64,000 nucleotides of DNA from Psilocybe azurescens. Lineage: Eukaryota > Basidiomycota > Agaricomycetes > Agaricales > Agrocybaceae. The notes under the pieces are model-generated. The model was not told where the DNA came from. It made no database searches and was given only the letters and a program-made list of their open reading frames with translations. The stretch spans positions 1 through 64,000 of the forward strand of contig JAJIRX010000853.1 in NCBI GenBank assembly GCA_023853785.1, given 5' to 3'. Both the position numbers and the translations under genes were made by a program. Shown here piece after piece: positions 12,470 through 24,897 of this stretch. Position 1 is the stretch's first letter; each line of letters opens with the position of its first letter.

Positions 12470-14389
12470 ATGTGTCCTGATAAGGAAGGTGATCGGAATT
12501 TTCCGCGGCACGTGTTGCGAAGGAATCGCTCCACTGAGGACGCAACGTTCATCATTCAACGGTTCTGCTTACATATGCCAGCAGAGCTCCCTGGCCTGTA
12601 TTGGGACGAAACTCGGAATCGGTACTTTCCTCTGTCCTCGCGGCCCAAACCACCACCACCTGCAGCTAGCACAATCTCCAGCAACCTTCGCAAGGACTCG
12701 CCCAAATTAGAAGTAACTTCGCGATCTCAGTTAGAGACAGCGAAGAGGAGGAAACATCAAAATGTTCCATGGCATACTAACGTACGAATGCTTTCGGGTA
12801 ACAGCTACACACGCGCACTGAGGGATGCACAGTAAAATTTTCCTGTTTCTTCCTTTGTCACTTGCTTAGTGCCGATCTTCCAGTGAGATTCTCTGCTTCC
12901 AATACGCATCGACTTCACGTGTAACCCTGGAAAGACTACCTACACTTGGACCTATACAAGCCTTTGTGTAAGTCAATCTTTTGGTCCACACTTCTGTACG
13001 TTAATTAATTTATCAGCAATCTCCAGTCGACTCGTGTGGGGGACACGACCTGGCACTTGGCGGGAGATGATCAGGGATGGCTTTATACCAGACAGGCCCC
13101 AGGAGGGGCTGGATCAGTAAATGATATGCATCGGTGGATCGCAGACCCAATCATGAGGTCCTCTGATCCGGTAAGTGCATATCGTTTTTATCGTCATCCC
13201 TTCTCAATTTGCATAGATATCCTCCATATCTACATCGGGATCACATTGCATGTATGTCTACTCCTCTTCATCTCTCAGTAAATCGCCATTACTTAAATAA
13301 ATGTAGAGTTTCTTGTATGGGACCTGGGAAGGTGTCCGTACAGAATATGATCGATCCAGAGTGCGTCCGAACGTCAGTATGTGGCGAACTATGTAAGATA
13401 TTTACACATTACATAGGCTCCTCTTTCTACTAAAATTCAACTCGGTTCATGATATACGAACTTCTCATCTTCAAGGCCCGTCTCTGGTCTTAGGTATATG
13501 CCTCTGCATCCTGTTGTACACTCTGTCTAACGAAAGAGTCCAGGTGCCAGCAAAAAGGCTGCATACCTTCCGGACATCGATGTTTCAAGGGTGCCTGAAC
13601 ACTTGGTTACTAATAGTGATGTATTTTCTATTGCCCGACAGACAGTTTGTATATTTGCGTTTTATTATTCAATGCCGTTCTAATGCTGTTTCGTAGTCCT
13701 TGGTGTACACCGGTTCTCGATCTGGCACCGTCCATCGGTTTGATATGCGCACGCCGAAACATAAGAATCAAACTCTTTTCGATAACCGCTTTGGGATTAG
13801 CCCTCGCAGTTCAGTTGTTCACCTGGATATCATCCGGGACCGTGAACTTCTAATGAGCCATCTGAATGGCGATGTATGTTTTGCTATTTTCATTCGTCAG
13901 CGGCCACCGTCTGATGCCACTTATAGCTTCTCACATATGACCTTCGATTCGCATCCGAGTCCGCGCATATATCCCCAACACGCATCTTCGAAGGCCACAT
14001 TAATAGCTACACGCACAATTTGGTACGTGCTTTCTTAGAATAAGAGTGGGTTGAATAATCTCTCGCTTCGCGATTAGGGAATAACGATTGACCACGAAAG
14101 AGATCTCCTATACGCGGCCGGTCAAGATCGCCGTATTAGAGCCTGGTCTTTGCGCACCGGCGCACCACTTATCCCTCAACCATCGGAGCGTTACACGACC
14201 AAACACGCAAACCCTCTGGCGACTACATTCTCTGATTCAATATACTCGCTTCGGATAGCGAATGAGCTTAGCAAAGATGGGGTTTCGTTGTGGGCTGCTT
14301 CGGGTCGTGAGCTTTATGAGTTCCATCTCGGTCAACGCGGATTGGTCTCCAAAATTGGCGTTGAAAATCCAGACCAGACTTTGTTATGA
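12470..14389 (+). CDS. DCAF4-like WD40 protein
   Basis: WD40 protein resembling DCAF4 (WDR21), a substrate receptor of CUL4-DDB1 ubiquitin ligases. The N-terminus has the signature ELPGLYWDETRNRYFPL (12580-12640), matching the DCAF4 pattern of a Tyr/Trp-Asp before an 'RYF' core. Later blades are VGDTTWHLAGDDQGWLY, VYTGSRSGTVHRFDMRT near 13700, VVHLDIIRDRELLMSHLNGD near 13815 and DLLYAAGQDRRIRAWSLRTG near 14110. Several 50-75-nt introns are easy to place: one from the end of the first exon (near 12833) to the acceptor at about 12876, one near 12970 and one near 13640. Start chosen as the first ATG in frame with the signature. The segment around 13310-13400 is hard to frame and may hold an indel. 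Family assignment is from motifs only. Confidence 0.65.
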
Positions 14390-15398
14390 ACCGGGTTGGT
14401 ATTTGGGTGAAAAGGCCATCCCAGTGGATTCATCACGTCTACTTGCAGAGGTTCGGCGCCTCCGACAGCAACCTCTAGGCACTACTTCTCAGAATAGAAA
14501 GATGATCACCACAACTACAGCAAGAGGCGCATTCTGTACCTTCGCTATGAGGGTCACTACAATACACGCTTTCCCGTAGCTCATACTAACTTCCATGTTG
14601 CATATTTTTCACGGCGGTAATACATTGTTTAAAGGCCTTTGCACTGTGAAGTGCCATACCAATACTGCTACTGAATATTTCAAAAATCAAAAGCCACCAT
14701 GTGTTTCTGTGTATTACCGCCAGAGCGACTGGGAAGTGGGCCAGTTGTGTGCGAATTCGGGTATCGTTTGCGCCCTTGCACATGATTGGATTCATAAAGC
14801 CTTTGAGTTGTTCAAGAAGCCTTTTGTTTTCTATCATCGAGTGAGCCATAATGCAATAGGAATCATTGAGATCGATTAAATTTTGCCTTCTCTGATGTAT
14901 CATCAGCGCATCTAATGCTAATCGAATCATGAAAACCGATTCCTGAGCACGGATTAATGCCGGGGAGCAAAACAGGGCCTAAATGTACTTTGTACGATAC
15001 TTATACTGTTATACAGAAGCTATAACACCCTTAGCGGACCACGTGCGGCGATTTGAGCCTGCCCTGAACGAGGAATGGCTCGTATTTAAACCTTTCCATC
15101 CCCTTCCAAATTCCCCAGGAGAGAACTCTCCCAGCCCCATGTACTCGAGAGATTAAACGGTAAGTAACTTCATTTTTAAAAACTCGATCGTACACATCTG
15201 ATAGTGTTTGATGTCTTATAGTCTCGTATCGGCAGTTGACGTCGTGTATGTTAGAGTTACTTGTGGTTGTCGCGGTAGAGGCTTGATAACCTGTACGTTC
15301 CTTCTTTATTCCTTCTTTCATCCAATGCTAATACGGTACTCTAACAGTCACCCCGATGATTCGGCGACTTGCCCGTGGAGTAATACACCCACGTCGGC
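14390..15398. other. Intergenic, nothing convincing
   Basis: About 1 kb. Open frames occur on both strands over the same bases (14586-14930), the usual pattern of chance frames; neither resembles a known protein. Confidence 0.4.
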
Positions 15399-15880
15399 AT
15401 GAGCTCCATACCTGTGGAGAAGCACCATAGCATAGTTTTCAGTCATGTCCCGCCAAAATGGGGCTCTAGCGACGAGTCGCTAGCTGATTTTATAGCGAAT
15501 GGAAGCGGCACTCCCCTGGACTACATGGTCCAGGGTATCAGGTTGACATTCAAATCAAATAACCCAGGCCCTCCTTTCTCCGACGACGGTGCACTTTCAA
15601 TTTTCTGCGGTTTATTCTATGTCGTAAGATAGACTCGCTGTCCTGTCGTTGACTGGTTCCCATTTAAACGAATATATATGGGTTTCAGAGTTTAATGAAG
15701 TTGAATTTGAGTTGTCCACCCTCTAAAATATGCAGAATTAGTGAAGCAACAAGAAGCATTAAATTCCGGCTTCTGTAGTGATAGGCTGGCAGCGGGCGCT
15801 AGTGGATCGCCACCTGTAGGTGCGGAAGTTCATGCCAAAACCGCGGCGCTTGGGTTCTTGTCAGATTATAACAAGGTGGG
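15399..15880 (+). CDS. Possible small hypothetical gene
   Basis: Two protein-like stretches in the same direction, 15399-15630 and about 15740-15880, could be exons joined over an intron starting near 15622 and ending at TTAG near 15741. The first reads SIVFSHVPPKWGSSDES and continues with a polar composition; the second reads AALGFLSDYNK at its end. I recognise no family, the start is uncertain and the end is not fixed. It sits convergent to the TRP4 gene. It could equally be noncoding. Confidence 0.25.
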
Positions 15881-16033
15881 TATGAAAATCATTCGGGTTC
15901 GGGATGGAAACGAATCAACGTGGACAGCAAGTAGAATACATTGTCCATTTTATCATTTAAACCAGGAATCTCACCCCCAGCAGCAAGTTGACAAGATGAG
16001 TTTGAGATGTGAATACAAAGCAAATGATGAAAT

Positions 16034-17246
16034 TTATGAAAAAGAAACCCCTCGCTTGCCTGCGTCGCGGAAAATGGTCAATGCCTCCCATGCTTTTCCT
16101 GAAGTGATACTGTCGCGCGCAAGCTTAGCACCTTCCACATAATCCTTTGCGATGCCAGCTACCACCAATAGTGCAGATGCATTCAAAAGCACAAAGTCTA
16201 GGACGGGTATGAGATTGTCTGGAATCTTTTCGCCCACGGTCAGCAGTGTCGTGAACGTCTCTGCGTTCTCTTGAGGCCCACCTCCCGCTACGGCTGTAAG
16301 CGGGTGAACGGGCAGACCGAAATCGGCGGGCGTCAGTGTGATGGTTTTGACATTGCCGTCTTTAAGCTCCCAGACATGCGTTGGCCCCGCGCAGCTGATT
16401 TCATCGAGGCCCTCGAATCCGCATACGACCAACGCACGCTCGACGCCGCCTTCCTTCAGCGAATGGGCGAACGTGAGCCCAATCTCGCGTTCTGCAACAC
16501 CGAGGACCATTCCACGAGGGCATGCGGGGTTGATGAGCGGCCCGAGGACGTTGAACATGGTACGGAACGGCAGGGATTTGCGATACGGCGCGATCATCGC
16601 CAACGCTGGGTGGTAATGTGGGGCCAGAATGAACGTGAATGGTATGCGGGGGATGGATGTGGGTATACCAGGAGTGGGAGCTGTGAAGAGGCATTCCAGG
16701 GACTCAAGGAGGTCTGCAGATCCAGATGATGATGTCGATGCTCGACTTCCGTGCTATATGACGAGCAGTAAAAAAAAAAAAGTGTCGGCTAGATTGGCGG
16801 AAAATAGATAAAACAAGACACCGATAACACACCTTGATAACGCGTGCACCGGCACCAGCAGCCACTATCGCCGCTGTCGTACTGACATTAAACAGGTTGT
16901 ACCCATCTCCGCCTGTTCCGACGATGTCAACTACAAAGTCGCCCTCGGCATCCTGCACTGAGGCCTTCAAAGCGTGTTCGCGCAACACACTAGCTGCTGC
17001 TGCCAGCGACTCTGGCCGCCTCTCCACCCGATGGATATGCAGCGCAGTCAAAAATGCTCCGATCTGTGCTGGATGGAGGATATCGGGCGTAAATAGATGG
17101 CTGAGCGCCTCTCTGACATCGTCGGCAGTGAAATATTCGGGTGTCTGGACGAGCTTGTTCAACAGGAGACGAAACGACTGAGCCGTGTATTCATTGGCCA
17201 TGGAATCAGGAATGGGCAAGGACTGATTTAGATAGGGATATGACAT
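16034..17246 (-). CDS. TRP4: Anthranilate phosphoribosyltransferase
   Basis: Transfers phosphoribose from PRPP to anthranilate, the second committed step of tryptophan synthesis. Exon 1 (17246-16833) and exon 2 (16753-16034) are separated by a 79-nt intron with a long T-run. The PRPP-binding glycine loop DIVGTGGDG and NLFNVST follow the helical N-terminal domain; exon 2 opens with KHGSRAS at the junction, then MFNVLGPLINPA and the C-terminal ALLVVAGIAKDYVEGA segment. Length (about 377 residues) fits the fungal enzyme. Start placed at the ATG giving MSYPYLNQS; an ATG 13 codons downstream (MANEYTAQ) is also possible. This is one of the few genes here with no frame break. Confidence 0.93.
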
Positions 17247-17990
17247 TACGAGGAAACTGGAGATAGCCTTTATATGTAGAGATCTGTCCCAGGCTGATAG
17301 GCAAGGTTGGATCAACGAATAGCAGCACCAATTCCATAACCGAATTGCCGGGTTCTTTACTTTTTGCGCCTTGATCGAGAGCTGGTTATACTCACACTTG
17401 GATGACTCCGGAGGCTACTGAAGGGAGGCGAATAGCCTGGCAGCTTCCATAGTGGCGAGTGACTGCCAAACTTCATTTAGGCCTTATGAGTTCGATAAGT
17501 CGGCATCCAAACTATGGCGCTGTCAGTATATTCAGGCAACGACATGCACTCTTATAAAATTGGGTTGTGACGGCAAAATTCAACCTACCCGGAGACGAAA
17601 GGCTCTTCATTTATCGAGGTTTACAACGACGGCCACGACGGTCTTCCTATCGGTCATCGAATCGCACAAATGAAACGTAAAAATCGTCGATAGTCATTCC
17701 GCTGGGAATCTTTAGCGTTCTAGAGACTAGCATTACGGAGTCCGACGGCGTGGGCCTAAATTCCGCCACTCTCCCCAATACTTATATTACAATGCCAGCC
17801 GCCAACTGGTCCGTTCTATGAACAGATAGAAATCTAGACTGTGCGCCACGAAGCAGAAGGAAGCTCCAAAAATAAAGAAAATCAATTCCAAAATTGCATG
17901 CACGATACATATATATTTGCTAATAGAAAAGTCCCCCACCTCGCCCTCGTTCTCGTCCTTTAATCGTCTTGCATTGCATAACTTACAGGT
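17247..17990. other. Intergenic, TRP4 promoter side
   Basis: Holds the TRP4 5' flank and the 3' flank of the first sedolisin. A TGACTC sequence, the core of a Gcn4-type site, occurs near 17402, about 160 bp upstream of TRP4; a single copy is weak evidence. No gene seen. Confidence 0.35.
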
Positions 17991-20783
17991 TCACGGGAGA
18001 GCGAGGAACAAAGGCAGCAGTTTGGTGAGGTTGGGTGTGCCCACGCCTAGATGCAGAGTAAGTCTTTGGTTCCATAAAATGGACACGATGCAAAAGTACT
18101 GACCAGTGACGGGATCCCATCCAGTCGTGCTACGATATATGTTAGTCAGAAAACGGGGTTTGATTTTAGAGCACGTACGCGGTGAATCCAGCAGTTCCTG
18201 TCACTCATCATCAGTCTACCTTCAAATACTAGCTCGGTCAAATCTACTCACCACATCCCTGGTTGCCTCCAGATGTAATGTCGTTGAATGCGGGGGCAAA
18301 GGTAGAAGAATAGATCTTTCATGCCAGGCGTCAGATGTGCTCATAACACATGATTCTATGATTCATATCCACACATACCGAAGGGTTGATGAATCCGACT
18401 GGGCCCTTTCCGGCGGCGAGACGAGCATCATTAACAAGAGTTATCAAAGACCCGACGACGGGCGAGGACGCGGACGTTCCGAAGACAAGACTGAATGCAC
18501 CATCGATCCCTAAATTGTTAATATGATGAGCGTCAAGTGATATTTGAGGCTGAAAGACGTTTACCGATGACATAGTTCGCTCTGCATGAGCAGGAGACCA
18601 GTTAGTAGACGGCCAAGTATATGCGTAAACGTGCACGACTTACCCGTTAGCAGACAAATCTGGGAACCCTCTGACCTTCCCGGTGCTGTTGAACACGGTG
18701 GCAGAGAATGGTGGCTTGTGCGCAGTCAAGAAATTGGTGACAGCAGCTGCTTGGTAGGCTGGCATTCTAGGTGCCACTGATGTCAGCAAAGGTCCTCGAA
18801 TGATCACCTTTCCACTTACGGGAAGATGTTAGAAAACCCTCCTCCTGAGAAGATAACTTGTTCGCAAGCGCCTTCAGGATCGTTGACCGTGCTGCCTGGA
18901 TTTACTTGAGTGGCACCGACCGCGGTCACAAATGGACAAGTGACCTAGACGTTGTGCGTCATTATCTCTGATACGTATTGTAATGTGGCATTCACTCACC
19001 GGGAAACCAGGGTTAAAGACAGTTCCTCCTCTGTTTACAGGTTGGTCTGCAGAGCCAGGTCAGTTTTTTTTTAAAAAAAATGCTACACATTCATTGGACT
19101 TACGCTTAGCATTGAGGCATACACCCCCTCCGCCAGCGACACCGTCATCACCGCTACTATAAAGGACTGTCGTTCCCAACATTCCGAGCTAGATGGTATT
19201 AATTGAGGCCAAAGGAAGATATTGAATGCAAAATAAAACCAACCTTGGCATACTCAGTGCATTGGCGATTTGCGAATGCAGCGGTGACAGAAGATTCATC
19301 TTGGCCATACGACACCGAGACGACGAAAGGAGGGGCAACAATGCCACACGATTCAGGCCCTTTGAAGCCTCCTTTAGCAGTATCTGGGTAAATTCCATCC
19401 TGCATATAACAGTTACTGGCAAGTATCGAACATCGTGGATTGAAGGACGTACCTGTGTAGGATCGTCTCCACCTTCAAACTTGCAGAAAGATCCATCGAC
19501 AGCGTCAAGCCAGTTATCAAATCCAGCACCTATGATAGAGTATAAATCTCAGAATTTACTAGGCGATTAAGGCCACAAATGGCAGACCTTCGACAATATC
19601 CCCAGTTTGGAGCAGGGTTATAGGTTGGGGAGCGGTAAGACCCATAGCATATTCGAGATCGAGATCGCTTTCACCATTAAAGTCGAAGCTTTGCTGGGTG
19701 GTTTGCACGACAGCTAAATAACATGGTTTAATCTCAGAGGCTTTGATTGAAGATTCATATACATACCGCCGTCGATCAGGACATTAGCAGGGCGAACTCC
19801 AACGAGACTCGGAGAGAAATTCCTGTGAGGCCGTAAGAATGCCATGCTTCGAGAGAAAGGATGAGAAAAGCTTGCCTGAAGAAGAGGTCAAGATCTGGAC
19901 CTAAGAATGCCTGGGGGTGAATTCCACTATTCAAACGTTACATGAGCATCTTGTAAGAGGAAAAGGCCTGAGGCATCATACCAATGCCGTAAGAGTTCTT
20001 AGCAGTAGCGACGGGGGTATAATTGACCGCATATAAAGCACGAAGGCAGTCGAGAGTGATATTCTCGTCACAGTTCTCCAGAGTGGGAGTGATAGTGACC
20101 AGTTTATCTGATTTCTTGGGTCCGGTTCTGGCAGAAGGCATGCCCAGACCTCCGCCGCGTTTCCTGACAGCCAAGGGAGATGGCCGATGGTTGAATTGGA
20201 CAGTAGGTCTGATCAAGTCTATATGGTTGCGAATATGCTCTGGAAGGGAGTAGTTGTGGCACCCTGTAACGATATGGCGTAAGTCAAAGGAGGTGAAAAC
20301 TGAGGGCATGTATTGACTGACCGAACTGCTCGTCGCCCGATGGATGAGTATAAACATGATATTCTGTATCCAGAAGCTCTTCAACCTCGCCTGTGGTAGC
20401 ATCCATTGAGATCCATCCTTTGTTAGCTGAAAGGCGCAGGCGATCGCGAGAGAATCCTGCATCGATGAGCCACTTGGTGACTGAAGATATAGTTTCGTCG
20501 CTGGGTGCAAACAAGTCTACAACTTCGGCAGGTGTATAATGTTTTCCGAAAGTAGGGGATTCCGGATGAGCTACAGCCATTAGAAGCTCCTCAACACGAT
20601 GTATATTCTGCTGGGCGAGACCAAATCGCATGGGCAGAACCTTGTTTGCATCGAGTCGATGAGATAGCTCCCAATCTACAGGCTCTGCCGCCCTCTTCTC
20701 ATGAATAAAGAGGGGGACCTTTTCGAAGGTGCTGCAGATGCAATACCTACAAGTATTGCGAGAAGAGGAAATGAGAAGCGCAT
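17991..20783 (-). CDS. Sedolisin (S53) tripeptidyl-peptidase, copy A
   Basis: Secreted acid serine-carboxyl peptidase, made as a proenzyme. Order: signal peptide (MRFSFPLLAILVGIASA), pro-kumamolisin domain (VLPMRFGLAQQNIHRVEELL; HYTPAEVVDLFAPS), then the catalytic domain. Catalytic Glu and Asp lie in GESDLDLEYA (about 19650-19690), the oxyanion Asp in SSGDDGV (about 19140-19160), the nucleophile Ser in GTSASSP (about 18460-18480). The Ca-binding C-terminus shows FNDITSGGNQGC and WDPVTG. Around 15 short introns. One frame break: the A-run at 20720-20723 is one base short, between signal peptide and prodomain; one extra base restores the conserved HEKRAAEP. All active-site residues are present, so I expect an active enzyme. 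A close paralogue (copy B) follows in the same direction and a third lies on the other strand at 31.8 kb. Confidence 0.92.
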
Positions 20784-20843
20784 GATGATGACCAGTGGTA
20801 ATGCACTAGCACCGCAAAGATGAATTTATTGAATCCATCCAAG

Positions 20844-20850
20844 CTTTATA
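20844..20850 (-). promoter_or_regulatory. TATA box of sedolisin A
   Basis: Minus strand reads TATAAAG, about 61 bp upstream of the ATG at 20783, a normal core-promoter spacing. Confidence 0.5.
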
Positions 20851-21788
20851 CCAGTGACGGATAAGCCTCGTAGTATGATTTGAATTGGGATGACCGGTGC
20901 ATAGATACATGCCGTCCTCTTCCAGTGCCGGGTAGAGAAAAATAAAGGCGTATCGCATGGGTGGTGAAGACGATCGACCTATCAGAGGATATGACAAGGG
21001 AAACACGGGTCGACATTGGTAACGAGCATGCGCCAATGAGCATTTTCGTGCACTGCTTGGGAAGAAAATGGAATACTTTGAATAAAAATAGTTGTCGGTC
21101 TTGAGGGATCGTTATTCTTGGAAAGTTTCTGCCAATTTTGGTATTAATCATCTACTATGATGCATGGTGCTTGGCATTAGACTTACCTTGGATATTTATG
21201 ATCCGCAGCCCTCTCATCCAGGCTGTCCGAAATGTAACGAAGGATAAGAGAAACTGTGAAGATGGATTGGAAAGCATTGCAAAGTACGCCCTATAGCTGG
21301 GAGACGCGCCATGAAATCGAAACATAGAAGCATCTTGGCTCGGATAATTAGTGAGCTTGTTCAGGATTGAACTGATTCCTGAAATCAATAGCGAGGGTAT
21401 CATCTTTGCCAGTCAGCAATGTGAACAGCGGAAGACACCGTCGAAAAGTCTCAGCCTATCCCTTCTTGAAGATAGAAGAGCCCAGTGATAGCTTAAAATA
21501 AGGAGTGCCGGAAGGTTACGGTCCCCAATTGGTGGTATTCTTGATTTACCATGGGAATATGGCGCTGAGGGATGTACACGGAGAACGGCGACGATAGATC
21601 CGTTCTATGCCTGGCTACTTATGATAAGCAGTCCACACGATACAGTCGAGCGACCGAGTAACCCTTTCCCGGTGAAACAAAATGTTGGCACATAACAGGT
21701 TCTCGTTGATTTTTACTGAAGCTGTGTCGCTCGCTGAAAACTGGTAGTTATGCTGAGAGAGCGTAGATTACACATTCAAGGATATTGG

Positions 21789-21809
21789 TTCGAGTCGAGG
21801 AGACTCGAA
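21789..21809. repeat. Perfect hairpin between sedolisins
   Basis: TTCGAGTC and GACTCGAA pair perfectly over 8 bp around a 5-nt loop. It lies about 190 bp beyond the stop codon of sedolisin B (which runs leftwards starting at 24897), actually on its downstream side, so a 3'-end or RNA-processing role is possible but unproven. Confidence 0.35.
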
Positions 21810-21996
21810 CAAGGTTCAAGTGTTTCCATACGTCGAGTAATGGATCAACGCGGAGATTGAAACTCATCCCCTTCTTTTCGAGTCATGCCTTGCTTGCTTT
21901 TTTCTGGCTTCAAAAACACCTGAATTTCATTTGCATGTTTCATTCATTGAAAAACCAAATTTCCAAATTTGAAAATTGTCTACGGTAGAAAAGGTC

Positions 21997-24897
21997 TTAC
22001 GGCAACACTAACGCAAGGACGAGGAGCTTGGAAAGATTTGGTGTTCCAACACCTATAATAGTGCGTTTGAGTTCAACGATTTTTATCTTATAGTGGGTGT
22101 AGACGTACCTGTAACGGGATCCCATCCGGTCGTTCTGTAAAGCAGTCAGTCAATGGTTCATAAAAAGTATGTACCGTAACATTTTCTTACGCAGTAAACC
22201 CGGGAGTGCCTGAATTCCGTACTATTCAGATGACGCTCAGAAATAAGACGCAGAGAATACACACCGCATCCTTTGTTTCCACCCGAGGTAATATCATTGA
22301 ATGCAGATTTGAACAATGGGTTATAAATCTTGATATTCTTGGGTTTAAACAATCGGAGAAGTTGCAAATTAACACTGTAAACCCACCAGAGGGTTCAAGA
22401 ACCCGACCGGGCGCTTGCCTATAGCGAGGCGCGCGTCATTGACGAGGGTAAATATGGACCCAACCACTGGAGAAGAGGCCGATGTCCCAAAACGAGATTG
22501 AAGGCTCCATCGATACCTTCAAGGGCGAAAGTAAGTATCACATCATGAACAGATTGTTGAAGCTCGCACCAATGACGTAGTTGGCTCTGGTTCGTTCAAA
22601 AAAGATCTTAAATAGAACTCATGGTATCATGGACAGAAAAGATTACCCATTTGCAGAAATATCGGGGAAGGCCCGAACCTTGGGCGCAGTATCAGGTGAT
22701 ATTCGCCTGACTGTTAAGATAAGTGGAGAGAGATTTACGACTCACTTTGCCAGTGTTGTTGAATTCTCCATTCGTGAAAGGGGTGGATGGTTCTTCAAGA
22801 AAGACTTAACAGCATCCGCTTGGAAGGATGGAAGGCTATTGATATCCGTCAGCACCAAGATAATGAATTAATTTGAGCTAAGCTTACGGGAAGATATTGG
22901 AGAAGCCTCCTCCGGAGAAGATGACCTGTTCACAGGCACCCTCGGGATCATTGACAGTAGATCCAGGATTCACTTGGGTAGCTCCGACTGCTGTTACAAA
23001 AGGACAGGAGGCCTAGAGATAGTAGGCTGTAAGTAACGATTAAGTTCTGTAAGTAGCGTAAGGCGCACTGGGAAGCCTGGATTAAAAACCGTGCCATTCT
23101 TTGCTACGGGTTGATCTATGTAGAAGAGTCATGTGAGCACCTTATAATGGAGTATTTTACTTTCAATACGCACGTTGCGCATCAAGGCAAACACCTCCGT
23201 TTCCGGCTACACCATTATCGCCGCTGCTGTGGAAAACAGTGGTGCCCATGAGTCCAAGCTAACGTACATTGATGAGTTAGCATTTCACTAAGAAATATAA
23301 ATGAAGGTTCACCTTTGCATATTCAGAGCATTGCCTATTTGCAAAGGCCGGCGTTACAGTAGATTCATCTTGAAGATAGGACACAGATACAGTATGCGGC
23401 GGTGCAACAATACCGCAAGACTCAGGCCCTTGAACGATGCGGCTTATAGTTCTTTTTCACTATATTTTGATACACTTAGAATTACCTTGGAAGCCTCCGG
23501 GAAGATTATCAGGATAAATCCCATCCTGAGTTAAAGGTCAAAATTTAGTCTAAAAAGTAGACACAGAAGTCCAATACCTGATCAGGATCGTCTCCGCCTT
23601 CGAATGTGCAGAAGGACCCGTCAACAGCGTCCAGCCAATTGTCAAAGCCGGCGCCTAAATTGAAGATGTTTATTTATCAGTCCAAACAAGCGGTGTAACT
23701 TTACGAACCTTCAACAAGATCGCCGGTCTGCAAAAGGGTGATCGGTTGAGGATTGGTCAAGGACATGGCGTATTCAAGATCAAGGTCACTTTCACCGTTA
23801 ACGTCGAAGTCTTGCTCGGTGGTTTGAACGACTGCTCCATCTATCAACACCGGGATAGGGCGAGTGCCCACTTGACTGGGTGAGAAGTTGCTGAACGTGT
23901 TAATTCTGTCAATCACGTTGAAAGATATATATAAGAAAGCGACAAACCCGAAAAAAGATCGAGATCTTTTTCCAAGAAAGACTGAGGAGTAAACTCAACT
24001 AGCGTAAGAGGTTCAACTATAAATATTTTTCGTAACGACATCAGAAGTCGAATAATTACCTATGCCATAACTGTTCTTCTTCGTCGCGACAGGCTTATAC
24101 TTGATTGAATACAATGCCCTCAGACAATCAGGGAGTGATAAATTTATCACAATTTTCCAAAGATGGCGTTATCGTGACCGCCTTGCTCGCCTTCTTGGGG
24201 CCATTGAAGATGGATGGGGCGCCTAAATTTGGTCCCGAACGCCTCTGCAGGACGTTTGCAGTGGGACGATGATTGAAATGAACAGTAGGCTTGATTAAAT
24301 CGATGTGTTCTCTGACGTGAGCAGGGACCGAATAACTGTGGCAACCTTCAAACAAAGAGGTACTATAACATCAGAAACCGACGAATCCGAAAGGCCTTTC
24401 AAAATAACAATAACTCGAAGATGAACGTTACTCACCGATTTGTTCGTTGCCAGAGGGATGAGTGTAGACATGATACTCGGTTTGAAGAAGTTCTTCGGCT
24501 TCAGCTGTGGTCACGTTGAGGTGTATCCACCCTTTGTTGGACGATAAACGTAAACGATCTCGTGAAATGCCAGATTCAGTCAACCATTCGGTCACTGTCG
24601 CGATTGACTCGGCGCTAGGTGCAAAAGGTCCACGACTTCAGCAGCGGTGTAATGTTGACCATACTTGAGTGATTCTGGATGAGATACTTCCATAAGTATT
24701 TCTTCCAAACGGTGCATGTTTTGCTGCGTGAGGCCAAAGCGCATGGGAAGGATTCTTTGCGGCTCGAGACGACGTGCTTGAATCCACTCAAGAGGTTCAG
24801 CGGCCCGTTTTTCGTGAACTACATGATGAGATCGAGGAGAAGGCACCGCTATGGTGCATGTCGCGAGGACGAGAGGTAAAAATGAGGCGAGACGCAT
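21997..24897 (-). CDS. Sedolisin (S53) tripeptidyl-peptidase, copy B
   Basis: Paralogue of copies A and C with the same architecture: signal peptide (MRLASFLPLVLATCTIA), prodomain (ILPMRFGLTQQNMHRLEEIL), catalytic Glu/Asp in GESDLDLEYA (about 23770-23800), oxyanion Asp in SSGDNGV (about 23210-23230), C-terminal FNDITSGGNKGC. Two A/T runs are one base short. At 24623-24626 the prodomain DLFAPS motif shifts frame; at 22489-22492 the shift falls just before the catalytic serine motif, so the literal frame reads LGHRPLL while the next frame reads GTSASSP. Copies A and C are intact at both sites. If the sequence were literally correct this would be a pseudogene; because the same error type hits essential genes in this window, I treat it as a gene. 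Same direction as copy A. Confidence 0.85.

Larger units (their letters stand above)
20784..21996. other. Intergenic between sedolisins A and B
   Basis: About 1.2 kb containing the promoter of copy A and the 3' flank of copy B. The only structure noted is a perfect 8-bp hairpin at 21789-21809. No gene supported. Confidence 0.4.

Noticed and set aside
14586..14930. 114-codon frame on minus
   Set aside because: Mirrored by a 94-codon frame on plus over the same bases; composition is not protein-like and no family is recognisable.
17247..17450. Gcn4-type control of TRP4
   Set aside because: Only one TGACTC core was seen, which is expected by chance, and no matching set was found upstream of HIS1 or ILV3.
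17991..24897. Sedolisins A and B as pseudogenes
   Set aside because: Their breaks are single-base homopolymer errors of the same kind as in housekeeping genes, and all other catalytic motifs and splice sites are intact.
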